Shown here piece by piece: positions 1 through 8,673 of a stretch of DNA of 64,000 nucleotides. Position 1 is the first letter of the stretch. Each line of letters begins with the position of its first letter. Origin of the DNA: a virus; IMG/VR virus record IMGVR_UViG_3300023281_001622, positions 1 through 64,000 of that record. One strand, given 5' to 3'. The position numbers and the translations under genes were made by a program. The notes under the pieces are model-generated. The model saw only the letters and a program-made list of their open reading frames with translations. It was not told the DNA's origin and made no database searches.

Positions 1-56
1 CTCCTGATCCTCCTGATCCTCCTGATCCTCCTGATCCTCCTGATCCTCCTGATCCC
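1..56 (+). repeat. 9-bp tandem repeat coding Pro-Asp-Pro
   Basis: The unit CTCCTGATC is repeated about six times and continues past the left edge. It is in frame with the Ser-rich protein and encodes a Pro-Asp-Pro array. Arrays like this can change copy number by slippage without breaking the frame. Confidence 0.9.
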
Positions 57-2576
57 CCCGTAGTATGCGATTTTTTTCAGTGCACTGGTAATCCCGATGA
101 TCCAGTTGCACCTGATGTGGCTGGTAAAGTTTTTGATTGCGAACTTTGTGATTATGTAGACATACCACAAGAACAAGAGTGCTGTACGGATCTTGATGCT
201 TTCCAAGACGCCTTACATTCAGGTTTTGAATACGACGGCAAGACCTGGGGAGTTTGTGGTAGTTCTAGTTCCTCATCGAGTAGCTCTGGATCAAGTCTCT
301 CTGGCTCTAGTAGTAGTAGTGGCTCGAGCATCAGTGGCTCGAGCATTAGTGGCTCAAGCATTAGTGGTTCGAGCAGTAGTGGCTCGAGCATTAGTGGCTC
401 AAGCATTAGTGGCTCAAGCATTAGTGGTTCGAGCAGTAGTGGCTCGAGTGGCTCTGGTGGATGTGATTGTCCTGTTTATTGTATTCAGGAGATTGACGGA
501 GCTACAGGAGAAGTGATAACGCAAGAGGAAATACAGTTCTTTTATGAGTCCAAGGAGGAAACTCTCTATGAATTCGCAGACACGCTACCAGATGGGGGTG
601 GTGTATGTAACGCGTTCTTTTTGGGCGACACTCAATTAACAATGTATATTGAGTATAATGCTAATTGTAACTTGAAACAGGATTGGATAATAAGTTACAT
701 TCCAGGTTTACTTGATCCCCTAATTGTTCCTATTAGCGGAGGTGATTTTTGGCATGATGGGAATCAATACATTTTTACTGAGGGGCCTTGTGGTTCAAGC
801 TCTTCATCTTCATCCTCATCTAGTGGGTCTAGTGGTGTAGACGAATGTATATGTGTTGTTTTGACATACAACGGCCAATCTTTTCAATACACAGATTGTT
901 CACAATTGATACCTGGAACAAATCGTAGGATTTGGACATGGGGATCAGCAACGCTAACCGAAACTGCGGGTGGTTTTGAGCTGCAGATGAACCATCAGAC
1001 TGCATTGTTCCCTACGCTTGATTCTTTTTTAGCGGCTTTATCTGGTGGTTACAATTTAGGTAACGGCACTATATCGGAATGTCCTTCGTCTTCTAGTTCA
1101 ACCAGTGGTGGTAGCTCAGGAAGTCCTGGGCCTTGTGAAGGCGAGTTTTGTGTTGAATGGGAGGATGCTAACCCATTGACTGGGACACAATATGCAACAG
1201 GAAGGCTGGAGACGGTTTTAAATGGTGTCACTTACGGCAACGATACCTTTGACGGAATATACGAATATGAGTGCGTTGGCATATTTGATGGTCCTGCTGG
1301 AATAGGTCAAGGCGATTTAATGTTACGCAGTGGGTATATCACGAAGTATTCAGGCCCACTGGGCACTACGTCATCTATACTGCTATTCCAAGGCACTGAA
1401 TGGAATTGGACATTGGATGGTGAACCAGCACCGAACGGCCCAAACAACAATGACTTTACAGGATTGTGGTTGGATGTTGGGGTAGGTTTTGATCTCGAAA
1501 TCTCTGATGGGCCATGTCCGAGCAGTAGCAGTAGTAGTAGTAGTAGTGGCAGCTCTGGTGAGGAAGAATGCAAAATTTGTCTGCTTACTTATATTGGGTT
1601 AAACAGAGAGTATTTAAAGTCGTCTGTGGAGATGTATGGTACACGCATGCCATACTCAGACGCTGCCGATATGTATCCTAACATGTTTGGTTTCGACCCA
1701 GATTATTCTATTTGTGTTTTTCCTTTTGAGGATTACACCTCCAATGTTTTTGGACACATATTTGTGCAAGGCGATTACATACGTCTGCAAACAGATCAAG
1801 CTAGACATCAAATCCCCTACCAATATGCAGGCTACGAATACGATGTTATTATTGGAGGTTGTCCTAGTGGCAGCAGTAGTTCCAGCGATTCATCGAGTGG
1901 TTTATCTAGTGATTCATCGAGTAGCTCATCCATTAGCTCCTCTAGCGATTCATCAAGTAGCTCTAGTGGCTCATCGCGTGACTCATCGAGTAGCTCAATG
2001 AGTGGTAGCTCTAGTGCAGGCTCAAGTGGTAGCTCTAGTGTTATTTCGAGTGGTAGCTCTAGTGTTAGTTCTGGTTCTAGTTCCAGCAGCATTAGCAGCA
2101 GTAGTAGCTCTAGCGGAGCATCTAGTGGAAGCCCTAGTGGAAGCTCTAGTGGAGCATCCAGCGGAGCATCCAGCGGAAGCCTTAGCGGAGGTTCTAGCGG
2201 AGGCTCAGTAGGCTCAGACTCGGGTTCATCATTGGGTTGCTGCACGCCAGATACGATAACTATAAGTTGGTCATATATAGATTTCAGCACATACCCTTCC
2301 ACAACTAGGTCTTACACGGAAACTTTAACGAGGAGTAGTTGCACATTTTATTATAGAGAAACTCCAAAGGGAGAATGCGTTTATTATCCTGGCATACCAG
2401 GTATTGAATATATCGGGGTTCAATATGATGGATCAAGTTGGAATGCATTTGGAGGGGAGAACTGTTTTGCTAGTCAAGCAGAGGCTTATGGAGGCACTGA
2501 CCCATGTGATCCAACTGGCACATATCAAGAATACTACTACGGAAACCCAACAGGGGGAACATGGACAATATCATGA
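1..2576 (+). CDS. Ser/Cys-rich modular tail fibre or adhesin protein (5' partial)
   Basis: The reading frame is open to the left edge (first codon at position 3), so the gene starts upstream; a GTG at 117 is internal. The visible part begins with Pro-Asp-Pro repeats, then has about six domains of 70-110 residues separated by long Ser/Gly linkers. Most domains open with a C-x-C or similar pair and close with G-P-C just before the poly-Ser stretch, suggesting small disulfide-bonded beads on flexible, possibly glycosylated strings. No known domain was recognised. The gene overlaps the following sulfotransferase by ATGA and heads a glycan-modification cassette, so this protein may be what the cassette modifies (inference). 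The role as tail fibre or host adhesin rests on context and repeat architecture only. Confidence 0.6.
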   Translation, partial: PDPPDPPDPPDPPDPPDPPVVCDFFQCTGNPDDPVAPDVAGKVFDCELCDYVDIPQEQECCTDLDAFQDALHSGFEYDGKTWGVCGSSSSSSSSSGSSLSGSSSSSGSSISGSSISGSSISGSSSSGSSISGSSISGSSISGSSSSGSSGSGGCDCPVYCIQEIDGATGEVITQEEIQFFYESKEETLYEFADTLPDGGGVCNAFFLGDTQLTMYIEYNANCNLKQDWIISYIPGLLDPLIVPISGGDFWHDGNQYIFTEGPCGSSSSSSSSSSGSSGVDECICVVLTYNGQSFQYTDCSQLIPGTNRRIWTWGSATLTETAGGFELQMNHQTALFPTLDSFLAALSGGYNLGNGTISECPSSSSSTSGGSSGSPGPCEGEFCVEWEDANPLTGTQYATGRLETVLNGVTYGNDTFDGIYEYECVGIFDGPAGIGQGDLMLRSGYITKYSGPLGTTSSILLFQGTEWNWTLDGEPAPNGPNNNDFTGLWLDVGVGFDLEISDGPCPSSSSSSSSSGSSGEEECKICLLTYIGLNREYLKSSVEMYGTRMPYSDAADMYPNMFGFDPDYSICVFPFEDYTSNVFGHIFVQGDYIRLQTDQARHQIPYQYAGYEYDVIIGGCPSGSSSSSDSSSGLSSDSSSSSSISSSSDSSSSSSGSSRDSSSSSMSGSSSAGSSGSSSVISSGSSSVSSGSSSSSISSSSSSSGASSGSPSGSSSGASSGASSGSLSGGSSGGSVGSDSGSSLGCCTPDTITISWSYIDFSTYPSTTRSYTETLTRSSCTFYYRETPKGECVYYPGIPGIEYIGVQYDGSSWNAFGGENCFASQAEAYGGTDPCDPTGTYQEYYYGNPTGGTWTIS
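321..440 (+). repeat. 15-bp tandem repeat coding Gly-Ser-Ser-Ile/Ser-Ser
   Basis: Eight copies of a 15-bp unit (GGCTCGAGCATTAGT and near variants) lie end to end and encode GSSIS or GSSSS. A higher-order 45-60 bp periodicity of variants is visible, suggesting recent duplication of blocks. The repeat is in frame, so length change would alter linker length only. Confidence 0.9.
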
Positions 2577-3115
2577 AGTTTTTACACATACCAAAAACAG
2601 CAGGGCAAAGTGTTGCTGAAGCTATGGGCAGCTCTGCAAGTTATCTGAGGCATAAACGTGTTAGTGAGGTGCAAAGTAATGACGACATTATGACTGTTGT
2701 TCGCAACCCATATGATCGTGCTGTAAGCTCTTATTACTACCTAAAAAACCTACAAGGTGATGCACCGATAATGCAGGATTTATTTCAATCGTTAAACGGG
2801 TTTTGGGATAAGATATACAACGCGCCTAAGAGTGGCATCGAACATAAACACATGAAACCTCAGATGTGGTTTATAGGAGATGAGGATGGCAATGTATCAT
2901 CACAAATCAAAGTTTTGTTGAGATATGAGACACTTGAGCAACAGTTCAAACAGTTAGCTTTGCAAGAAGGTTTTGCTGAATTGCCTGTCATTAACGCATC
3001 TAAGCTTAGACCAAACACACATTGGCAGAATGAGTTGAGCGAGGAATCCATTACACAGATCGGAGAGTTGTATGCAGACGACTTTGAACACCTCAACTAC
3101 GAAAGGATAAGCTAA
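2573..3115 (+). CDS. Sulfotransferase family protein
   Basis: Predicted to transfer sulfate from PAPS to a sugar or other hydroxyl. The N-terminus carries HIPKTAGQSV, the 5'-phosphosulfate-binding loop of carbohydrate sulfotransferases. About 50 residues in is VVRNPYDRAVSSYYY, matching the RNPydRavSsyy 3'-phosphate-binding motif. At 180 residues it is at the short end of the family. The ATG at 2573 was chosen because it overlaps the upstream stop as ATGA and puts the PAPS loop at residue 5; an ATG at 2561 would add four residues. It is translationally coupled to the Ser-rich protein, which suggests sulfation of phage or host surface glycans. Confidence 0.8.
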   Translation: MKFLHIPKTAGQSVAEAMGSSASYLRHKRVSEVQSNDDIMTVVRNPYDRAVSSYYYLKNLQGDAPIMQDLFQSLNGFWDKIYNAPKSGIEHKHMKPQMWFIGDEDGNVSSQIKVLLRYETLEQQFKQLALQEGFAELPVINASKLRPNTHWQNELSEESITQIGELYADDFEHLNYERIS

Positions 3116-3166
3116 TGGCAGATAGGATGTGAACGTTTCTGAGTGAAAACATGATTATTAAAACTG

Positions 3167-3175
3167 TGTTATAAT
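3167..3175 (+). promoter_or_regulatory. Extended -10 promoter (TGT-TATAAT)
   Basis: A perfect TATAAT (3170-3175) is preceded by TGT, an extended -10. No good -35 is seen. It lies 7 bp before the start codon at 3183, so the transcript would have little or no leader. The same TGTTATAAT-like core occurs before 7987, 9352, 54645 and 59542. Confidence 0.65.
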
Positions 3176-3182
3176 ACCCAGC

Positions 3183-4229
3183 ATGGAACAACACGACGAG
3201 AACAAGAACGCAAATGACTTGTTTACAGAAGATCAGATAAGTTATTTAAAACAGCATTTTAATATTGCGGATGCTGCTCCTAGCCCAGTGGGTCGCCATG
3301 CTTCTGTCCCCAGTAAATACACTGCACATACAGTCATTGATTGCGTAGATAGGGGTGAGTGTGCTACTGAACTTGAGGAGCGTGAACGGCAACTGTCAGA
3401 GAACCCTGCGTTGCATTTTGTTTCTGACGTTGTTTCTGAGGGCACTCCTCTATCAACACAAGTTGAGCACAGTAACACTGCATCACAAGATAGGGACGAG
3501 GTGGTGACATTGGAGGAAGTGGATACATCCAAGTTGTTTGATCTGCACCAGTGGTTTAAGCATACAAGTGTTGTAAGTTTGGATAAGTTCCCGAAGAGGT
3601 GGGAGATTTTTCAAGAGCGGGCTACGAAAGCAGGCTTAACTGGTTACAAGAAGTTTCATGCTATTGAGGGTGACAAAGTGCCCCCCTCTGGTTGGTTTAG
3701 AGGAGGCAATGGAGCGTGGGGATGTCTTATGAGTCATTTGCGTATTGTCCAAGACGCTTTGATGGATGATAAGCCTGGACACATTCTTGTCTTTGAAGAC
3801 GACGCTGTGTTTAGTGATGACTGGCTTGAGCGCATGCACAGGATCATGGACGAGGTGGGTGATGATTGGGACATGCTTTATCTAGGAGGCCAGCACTTAC
3901 ACATGCCTCGTGTGAAGCCATACAGGATGACTTTCAACAAGGAGGTGGTTAATGCTCGCAACATCAACAGAACGCATGCATTTGCTATAAACAAGAGGTT
4001 TTTAGGGAAGTATCAGCAACACATTATGTTTGCCCCTGATTACATCGAGGCAAAGAGCAATTTTCACATTGATCACCAGTTGGGCATTTTGCACCAACAC
4101 CAGAATTACAGTATTTTAGCTGCACAGCCTTGGATTAATGGGCAGGGAGCGGGCTTGAGTTGGACGTGTGGACGCAAGACGGGCGAGAACTGGTGGAAGA
4201 TTAAAGAGGAGCAAATTGCACAGAGATAA
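3183..4229 (+). CDS. GT25-like glycosyltransferase (LPS-type)
   Basis: Residues from about 120 onward match the glycosyltransferase family 25 pattern: VVSLDKFPKRW near the domain start, then a Trp-Gly-Cys...SHL segment and ILVFEDDAVF, whose acidic cluster binds the nucleotide-sugar metal. The first ~115 residues are acidic, unrecognised and rich in Glu/Asp/Ser; they could be an adaptor domain. The gene follows its own extended -10 promoter and its TAA overlaps the next ATG (TAATG), so it heads a run of translationally coupled sugar enzymes. GT25 enzymes are known from LPS and glycoprotein glycosylation; the acceptor here is unknown. Confidence 0.75.
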   Translation: MEQHDENKNANDLFTEDQISYLKQHFNIADAAPSPVGRHASVPSKYTAHTVIDCVDRGECATELEERERQLSENPALHFVSDVVSEGTPLSTQVEHSNTASQDRDEVVTLEEVDTSKLFDLHQWFKHTSVVSLDKFPKRWEIFQERATKAGLTGYKKFHAIEGDKVPPSGWFRGGNGAWGCLMSHLRIVQDALMDDKPGHILVFEDDAVFSDDWLERMHRIMDEVGDDWDMLYLGGQHLHMPRVKPYRMTFNKEVVNARNINRTHAFAINKRFLGKYQQHIMFAPDYIEAKSNFHIDHQLGILHQHQNYSILAAQPWINGQGAGLSWTCGRKTGENWWKIKEEQIAQR

Positions 4230-5107
4230 TGGTTGCGCCCGATAAAGTTAAGAGTGTGCGTTTCCTTACTTGGGGTAAGAATTTCAATAAGTTTTACAAA
4301 CCCATTATGGACGCTCACCGCAATATGGGGCATGAAGTGGATTTGCTTTGGTATAATAAATGGAACTTGGCTAAATTAGAGAGAGCTAACCCAGATATTG
4401 TTTATTTTTGGAACGGTGAATACAGTTTTTTGAGTCGGGCTAAGAAATGGTGTGCTGACAATAATATACCTAATTTTTGTTTGGAGCTTGCGTGGTTCCC
4501 GCAAGGCAAGAGTGTTTATTGTGATTATCATGGAACAAATGGTAGATGCTCCTTGCATTTCGACGACTTATCTTGGTTGGAGCAAGATGATTACACTCGT
4601 TTGCTTTCAAAAAGGGAGGAATACCGAGATGGGCTTAGTGAATGGTCTGGCAAATATGTTTTGGTTCCTTTGCAATTGACGCACGATACGACTATGCAGC
4701 GGTGGTCGCCTTTGAAGGCTAACGCTAAGGTCATTGAAACTGCTTTACGCATGTTTCCTGATAAGAAGGTTGTTTTTAGAAGGCACCCTAAAGACAAGAA
4801 TAAATATCATGATCTTGAGACTGAATATAATATTAAAGTGGACTGGGAGTTTGGTCATTCACGCTCATTGAAAGAAATGATTCTTGGTGCAGATTTAGTG
4901 TGGGGAATGAATAGCACTGTTTTGAGTGAGGCTGCCCTTATGGGTAAGCCTGTTATTGCAGCTGGCAAAAGTTTTCTCAATATTGGCCAGAACCGAGAGC
5001 AAGCACTGGCAGCTATGATTGCAAGGGAAATACCTATAGATACAGAAGACATAACTCCATGGACTCGCAGGGGCAGGGGCTTGGAACACCTATCTCTTAA
5101 TGCATGA
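4229..5107 (+). CDS. Capsule polysaccharide synthesis-type glycosyltransferase
   Basis: The C-terminal half carries FRRHPKDKNK and GMNSTVLSEAALMGKPVIAAG-like elements (His-Pro-x-x-Lys, then Ser-Thr/Glu-Ala...GxPV), the signature of the capsule synthesis family related to KpsC/KpsS and other GT-B enzymes that use nucleotide sugars. The N-terminus has a Rossmann-like start (VRFLTWGKNFNKF). Length (292) fits a single GT-B-like unit. The start overlaps the upstream stop and the stop overlaps the next start (ATGA), so it belongs to one operon of surface-glycan enzymes. Donor and acceptor are unknown. Confidence 0.65.
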   Translation: MVAPDKVKSVRFLTWGKNFNKFYKPIMDAHRNMGHEVDLLWYNKWNLAKLERANPDIVYFWNGEYSFLSRAKKWCADNNIPNFCLELAWFPQGKSVYCDYHGTNGRCSLHFDDLSWLEQDDYTRLLSKREEYRDGLSEWSGKYVLVPLQLTHDTTMQRWSPLKANAKVIETALRMFPDKKVVFRRHPKDKNKYHDLETEYNIKVDWEFGHSRSLKEMILGADLVWGMNSTVLSEAALMGKPVIAAGKSFLNIGQNREQALAAMIAREIPIDTEDITPWTRRGRGLEHLSLNA

Positions 5108-5733
5108 TAAATTTACATGTTTATTGGATGCAGGGCTGGGATAAGGCACCACCGCGGGCGCTAAGAAATAGGGATGCCTGGATTGATGCTGGTTTTAATG
5201 TCACCTGTTGGGATGATGAAAATGTCGGAGTAAAGTTTAAGCGTTTAATGCCTCCAGCTATGCGTGCAGACATTACTTTGGCTAGGGCTATGTGTAATCT
5301 GGGTGGTGTGGCTGTTGGCGCAGATTCTTCTCCTTTGGATGTTGAGTCATGGAAAAAGTCTATAAAAATACTACCATACTGGAGCGGTCAAATTATATGG
5401 CAGAGCAAAAAGAGCAGTATAGGGCGACCTAATCAAAGACCTTACATAGCTGGCAGTTATTTCAACAAGGGTAATCCATTCATCAAAGATGTAGTAGCTA
5501 CTCACGATATTCTTTTGAAGCGTAATTATAAGAGGACTCCAAACCCTTTTAATCTTACTGGCCCTAAACTTTGGGCTAAAATGTATGGCAAGCATTCGCG
5601 TTATGTTAATGTTATTGCTGGAGGGCATGCTTTCTTGAAGGAGCCTCGCATCGCTGGAACATCAAGTAATGCATGGCTTGACGCTGGTTTTGCTAACGAT
5701 TGGAAGGGAACAAAAAAACAAGTGTGGAAATGA
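5104..5733 (+). CDS. GT32-like glycosyltransferase, DxD motif degenerate
   Basis: Residues ~50-80 read RADITLARAMCNLGGVAVGADSSP, matching the region of GT32/Och1-like glycosyltransferases where an Asp-rich R-Y-L-x-x-x-G-G-x-Y-x-D-x-D motif coordinates metal. Here the second acidic residue is replaced (GADSS), so activity may be altered. The N-terminus HVYWMQGWDKAPPRAL is the usual x-W-x-G...P start of these enzymes. It overlaps both neighbours by ATGA and has no signal peptide or membrane segment. Recognition rests on these motifs only. Confidence 0.55.
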   Translation: MINLHVYWMQGWDKAPPRALRNRDAWIDAGFNVTCWDDENVGVKFKRLMPPAMRADITLARAMCNLGGVAVGADSSPLDVESWKKSIKILPYWSGQIIWQSKKSSIGRPNQRPYIAGSYFNKGNPFIKDVVATHDILLKRNYKRTPNPFNLTGPKLWAKMYGKHSRYVNVIAGGHAFLKEPRIAGTSSNAWLDAGFANDWKGTKKQVWK

Positions 5734-6518
5734 AATTCTTAGTCTCATGTGATAACTCTCAAATGTATGCTCCTTACTGGCCGCATTTAAAGCGACATCT
5801 GGAAAATAGATTTGGTTGGACAGCTCAATGTCTTTTTGTGGGCGACGATCATGACCCGATGCTTAAAAGGCTTCGCAATGAAGCTGGATCTGACAGCATT
5901 ACTGTATTGCCGAAACCTGAGGGGCAATTGCCAGTATTGGCTGCAGCAGCTTGGGGAAGGTATTATTTGGCGAAACTATGTCCTCCCGACGAGGTGGTTT
6001 GCACATTAGATATTGATCAATTTCCTATTTCTAAGCGCATATTTCTTTTGGCGGGTGATCCTGGACAGGATTATCAAGTGTTGGTCAATAGGGGGGAATC
6101 TTTTCGAGACCCCAATGCCGACATGCTCAAGCCTACTTGGTGTAGGGGTAGACGTTCACCACCAAGGTCAATTATTGGTGCTTACTATCACATCGCTAAG
6201 GCATCCACGTTTTGCGATGTTCATCAGTTTCATGACGATTGGGCGCAGGAGACACAACGGATGTATGATGCTTCTTCTGATTTGTTTACTATGAACAAAA
6301 ACCATAGCAATCAGACCGCTTCTTGTGTTGGCTTAGATGAGTCTTGGGGCACAGCAAATATAAGGCGCTGGATGTTTGCTGGTGGTAATGTGCAGTCGCC
6401 ATTGGGTTTTGGTTGGTTTGTTAAGAAGAGACGCAGATTGGAACGTCATTTTAGGCGAGTCAATCCTGACAGTTTTGATCTGGCTGCTTGGGTAGATAAA
6501 TTTGAACGTTTGCCATGA
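5730..6518 (+). CDS. Putative glycosyltransferase with DxD motif
   Basis: A Thr-Leu-Asp-Ile-Asp-Gln-Phe-Pro segment near residue 90 is a typical DxD nucleotide-sugar/metal site in a GT-A-like context, preceded by an Arg-Tyr-Tyr-Leu helix (AAWGRYYLAKL) as in GT8 and similar families. The ATG at 5730 was chosen because it overlaps the upstream stop (ATGA); a longer start at 5700 would overlap by 34 bp. The C-terminus is basic (VKKRRRLERHFRR). The exact family was not recognised. Its place between other sugar enzymes supports a transferase role. Confidence 0.5.
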   Translation: MKFLVSCDNSQMYAPYWPHLKRHLENRFGWTAQCLFVGDDHDPMLKRLRNEAGSDSITVLPKPEGQLPVLAAAAWGRYYLAKLCPPDEVVCTLDIDQFPISKRIFLLAGDPGQDYQVLVNRGESFRDPNADMLKPTWCRGRRSPPRSIIGAYYHIAKASTFCDVHQFHDDWAQETQRMYDASSDLFTMNKNHSNQTASCVGLDESWGTANIRRWMFAGGNVQSPLGFGWFVKKRRRLERHFRRVNPDSFDLAAWVDKFERLP

Positions 6519-7303
6519 AGTTTGTGACAACACAGTTAAGAGGTCGGCTCGGTAATCAGATGTTCCAAATTGGAGCTTTATATACTTATGCCAAGAGACA
6601 CCATTACAGGCCTGTGTTACGCAACAGCACTCATGATTACCCCGTCGTTTTTAGGCGTGTCAATTTTGATAATGATATTGCAACTTCAAACTACAAAGTC
6701 CTAGAACACAATCATTTTGGTTACTCTGAAATCCCTGTTGATGACTCGGATGAGTCTATAAACATCCATGGACATTATTGTTATTTTCAACACGAAAATT
6801 ACCTTGATAAGGATTTAACGAAGGACTTGTTTGCTATACCTGAAACACTGAGAGAATCTCTGACCAACAAATACCCTGATATTGATACCAGATGCTCTAT
6901 ACACATACGGAGGGGTGATTATGCTAGGAGGCGAAGGGGTGGTAAACGAATATGGCCTACACACGCTGTGGATTATTTGAACAAAGCCAGATCTTATGTG
7001 CATTCAAGCAACTTCTTGGTGTCTAGTGATGATATTCCTTGGTGTAAACGCCATCTTCCAAATGACATGAATATTTTATATGTGGATGAGGCACCTGAAG
7101 CATCTATGTATGCCATGTCACTGTGTGAACATCATATCATTTCTAATAGCTCTTTTAGTTGGTGGAGTGCTTACCTTAATTCGAATGAAAACAAGACTGT
7201 TATTGCTCCAAAGCAATGGTTCCTGAAAGACAATCCAGTTGTCTTAAGCCGCCAAGCCAACATTTACAGTAATATTCCATGTGAAGATTGGATTAGGATT
7301 TGA
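6515..7303 (+). CDS. GT11 alpha-1,2-fucosyltransferase-like protein
   Basis: Three GT11 family motifs are present in order: GRLGNQMFQ at the N-terminus, HIRRGDYA around residue 130 (the GDP-fucose-binding H-x-R-R-x-D motif), and SNSSFSWWSAYLN near residue 210. Length (262) is close to the usual ~290. Family members transfer fucose, or sometimes another sugar, to galactose in O-antigens and host-mimicking glycans. It is coupled by ATGA to the gene upstream and followed after 3 bp by the FkbM gene. A phage enzyme of this class could change the host O-antigen or decorate the virion. Confidence 0.85.
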   Translation: MKFVTTQLRGRLGNQMFQIGALYTYAKRHHYRPVLRNSTHDYPVVFRRVNFDNDIATSNYKVLEHNHFGYSEIPVDDSDESINIHGHYCYFQHENYLDKDLTKDLFAIPETLRESLTNKYPDIDTRCSIHIRRGDYARRRRGGKRIWPTHAVDYLNKARSYVHSSNFLVSSDDIPWCKRHLPNDMNILYVDEAPEASMYAMSLCEHHIISNSSFSWWSAYLNSNENKTVIAPKQWFLKDNPVVLSRQANIYSNIPCEDWIRI

Positions 7304-7306
7304 TTC

Positions 7307-7930
7307 ATGCTTATATCATATAAAACTATAGTTGAAACTTACGGACTCCCTAAGGGCGTTCTGCACATCGGGGCGCACATTGGTCAGGAGGCTGTGCAAT
7401 ATCACGGAATGGGTAGTGATCATGTGATCTGGGTTGAAGCTGATCCTGACACATACAACATATTAAAGCGTCGTGTCCTCAGGTATCCATATCATAAGTG
7501 TTATTCTTTCGCTGCTTATGACGAGGACGATTTAGAACTAGATCTTAATGTGACCAACAATGGTCAATCGTCTTCCCTTTTGGAGATGGGGACACACCTA
7601 CTTCACCACAAGAAAGTAAGAGTAGTTAAGAGTAAGCCAGTGATGACAAAGAAGGTGGACACATTCTTAAGTGAGGAATTGATTGATATCCGAAATTACA
7701 ATTTTCTAAATTTAGACATACAAGGGGTTGAGTTGAAAGCTCTTCATGGCATGGTGGAGAGTTTACCGTATATAGATTATATTTTTACAGAGGTTAATAA
7801 AGAGCAGATCTATAAGGGGTGTGCACAAATAGGTGAAATTGATGATTTTTTGTTATCTTTTGGTTTTCATCGGGTTGCTACTGAAATGACTAAGTGGAAT
7901 TGGGGTGACGCTCTTTACATAAAAAAATAA
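7307..7930 (+). CDS. FkbM-type SAM-dependent methyltransferase
   Basis: The N-terminal half has GVLHIGAHIGQEAVQY, the SAM-binding glycine-rich loop (usually D-x-G-A-x-x-G), then WVEADPDTYNIL, the acidic residue that binds the SAM ribose. Later it has KKVDTFLSE and FLNLDIQGVELKALHG, the L-K-I-D-x-E-G-x-E-x-x-x-L-x-G signature of FkbM methyltransferases. Members O-methylate sugars and polyketides. As the distal gene of the glycosyltransferase run it probably caps or modifies a glycan. Length (207) is normal. Confidence 0.8.
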   Translation: MLISYKTIVETYGLPKGVLHIGAHIGQEAVQYHGMGSDHVIWVEADPDTYNILKRRVLRYPYHKCYSFAAYDEDDLELDLNVTNNGQSSSLLEMGTHLLHHKKVRVVKSKPVMTKKVDTFLSEELIDIRNYNFLNLDIQGVELKALHGMVESLPYIDYIFTEVNKEQIYKGCAQIGEIDDFLLSFGFHRVATEMTKWNWGDALYIKK

Positions 7931-7968
7931 TATGTTTTTTATAGGCCACCCGTAAGCCTTAAAAAGTA

Positions 7969-7977
7969 TGTTATGAT
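7969..7977 (+). promoter_or_regulatory. Extended -10 promoter (TGT-TATGAT)
   Basis: TGT followed by TATGAT lies 9 bp before the start codon at 7987, in a 56-bp A/T-rich gap. The -35 is not recognisable. The element matches those at 3167 and 9329 and would give a nearly leaderless transcript for the second sulfotransferase gene. Confidence 0.55.
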
Positions 7978-7986
7978 ACCACCCAA

Positions 7987-8667
7987 ATGACCGCTCCTAT
8001 TGTTACTTTTGCAACACCTAGATCAGGAAGCACGCTATTGCTGCGTTTATTGAATAGATCCACAAACACACTCACTGGAGCACGTGTTAGGTATAACGGA
8101 GAGTTGGATGTCTTGAGCTCGTGGACAAACACTGTAAAGCGGCTTCTTGATGTAGATCAGAATGGTGAAATGTCGATGGATGAGCTGGCTAAAGATACTG
8201 AATTTTTGTCACACTACCACTATGAGAAAGTGGATGTTATGATTAAACATATGGCTGAATTTCACAGGCTTTGGTGTGGAGGCGTTGATAATTGGGGTTG
8301 GAAGCTGGTGAATTACGGAGTGCATGATTACTCGTCTTTCACCGAACACGTCAACACGCTGATTAATGTGTATCCTGGGGCTCAATTTATTACACTCACT
8401 CGTTCATATGATGACACTTTGACTAGCATTAAGTCAACAGACTGGTGGGATGAAAGCTTGAGCAGCGAGGATTTAGAAAGACGCTTGTTTAACCAGCACG
8501 CTAATTACAAGAAATTGCGACAAGCTTTTGGTGGGGGTCGATGCCATCAACTAACTTACACAGACATACTAGACTACGACAGGTTTAGTGCTTTTTTATT
8601 GAAGCTTGGTTGGTGTATAGCACAGGCAGATTACGACAAGGTGCTTGGCAACAAGGTGAGGTGTTGA
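7987..8667 (+). CDS. Sulfotransferase with an embedded EF-hand-like loop
   Basis: The N-terminus FATPRSGSTLLLRLL is the PAPS 5'-phosphosulfate-binding loop of sulfotransferases; ITLTRSYDDTLTSIKS near residue 140 fits the 3'-phosphate-binding Arg/Ser region. Between them, residues ~55-67 read DVDQNGEMSMDEL, a 12-residue EF-hand calcium loop with D, D, N, G, S and E in the canonical positions. The insertion is unusual for this family and may make activity or stability calcium-dependent (inference). It has its own promoter and ends the glycan cassette. Length 226. Confidence 0.75.
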   Translation: MTAPIVTFATPRSGSTLLLRLLNRSTNTLTGARVRYNGELDVLSSWTNTVKRLLDVDQNGEMSMDELAKDTEFLSHYHYEKVDVMIKHMAEFHRLWCGGVDNWGWKLVNYGVHDYSSFTEHVNTLINVYPGAQFITLTRSYDDTLTSIKSTDWWDESLSSEDLERRLFNQHANYKKLRQAFGGGRCHQLTYTDILDYDRFSAFLLKLGWCIAQADYDKVLGNKVRC

Positions 8668-8673
8668 CCTGTC

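Noticed and set aside
152-421. Minus-strand ORF opposite the Ser-rich gene
   Set aside because: Leu/Glu/Pro repeats are the reverse reading of AGC/AGT serine codons; an artefact of the repeats.
1832-2302. Minus-strand ORF of 156 residues
   Set aside because: Same artefact: complement of Ser/Gly tandem codons, Leu/Glu/Pro-rich.
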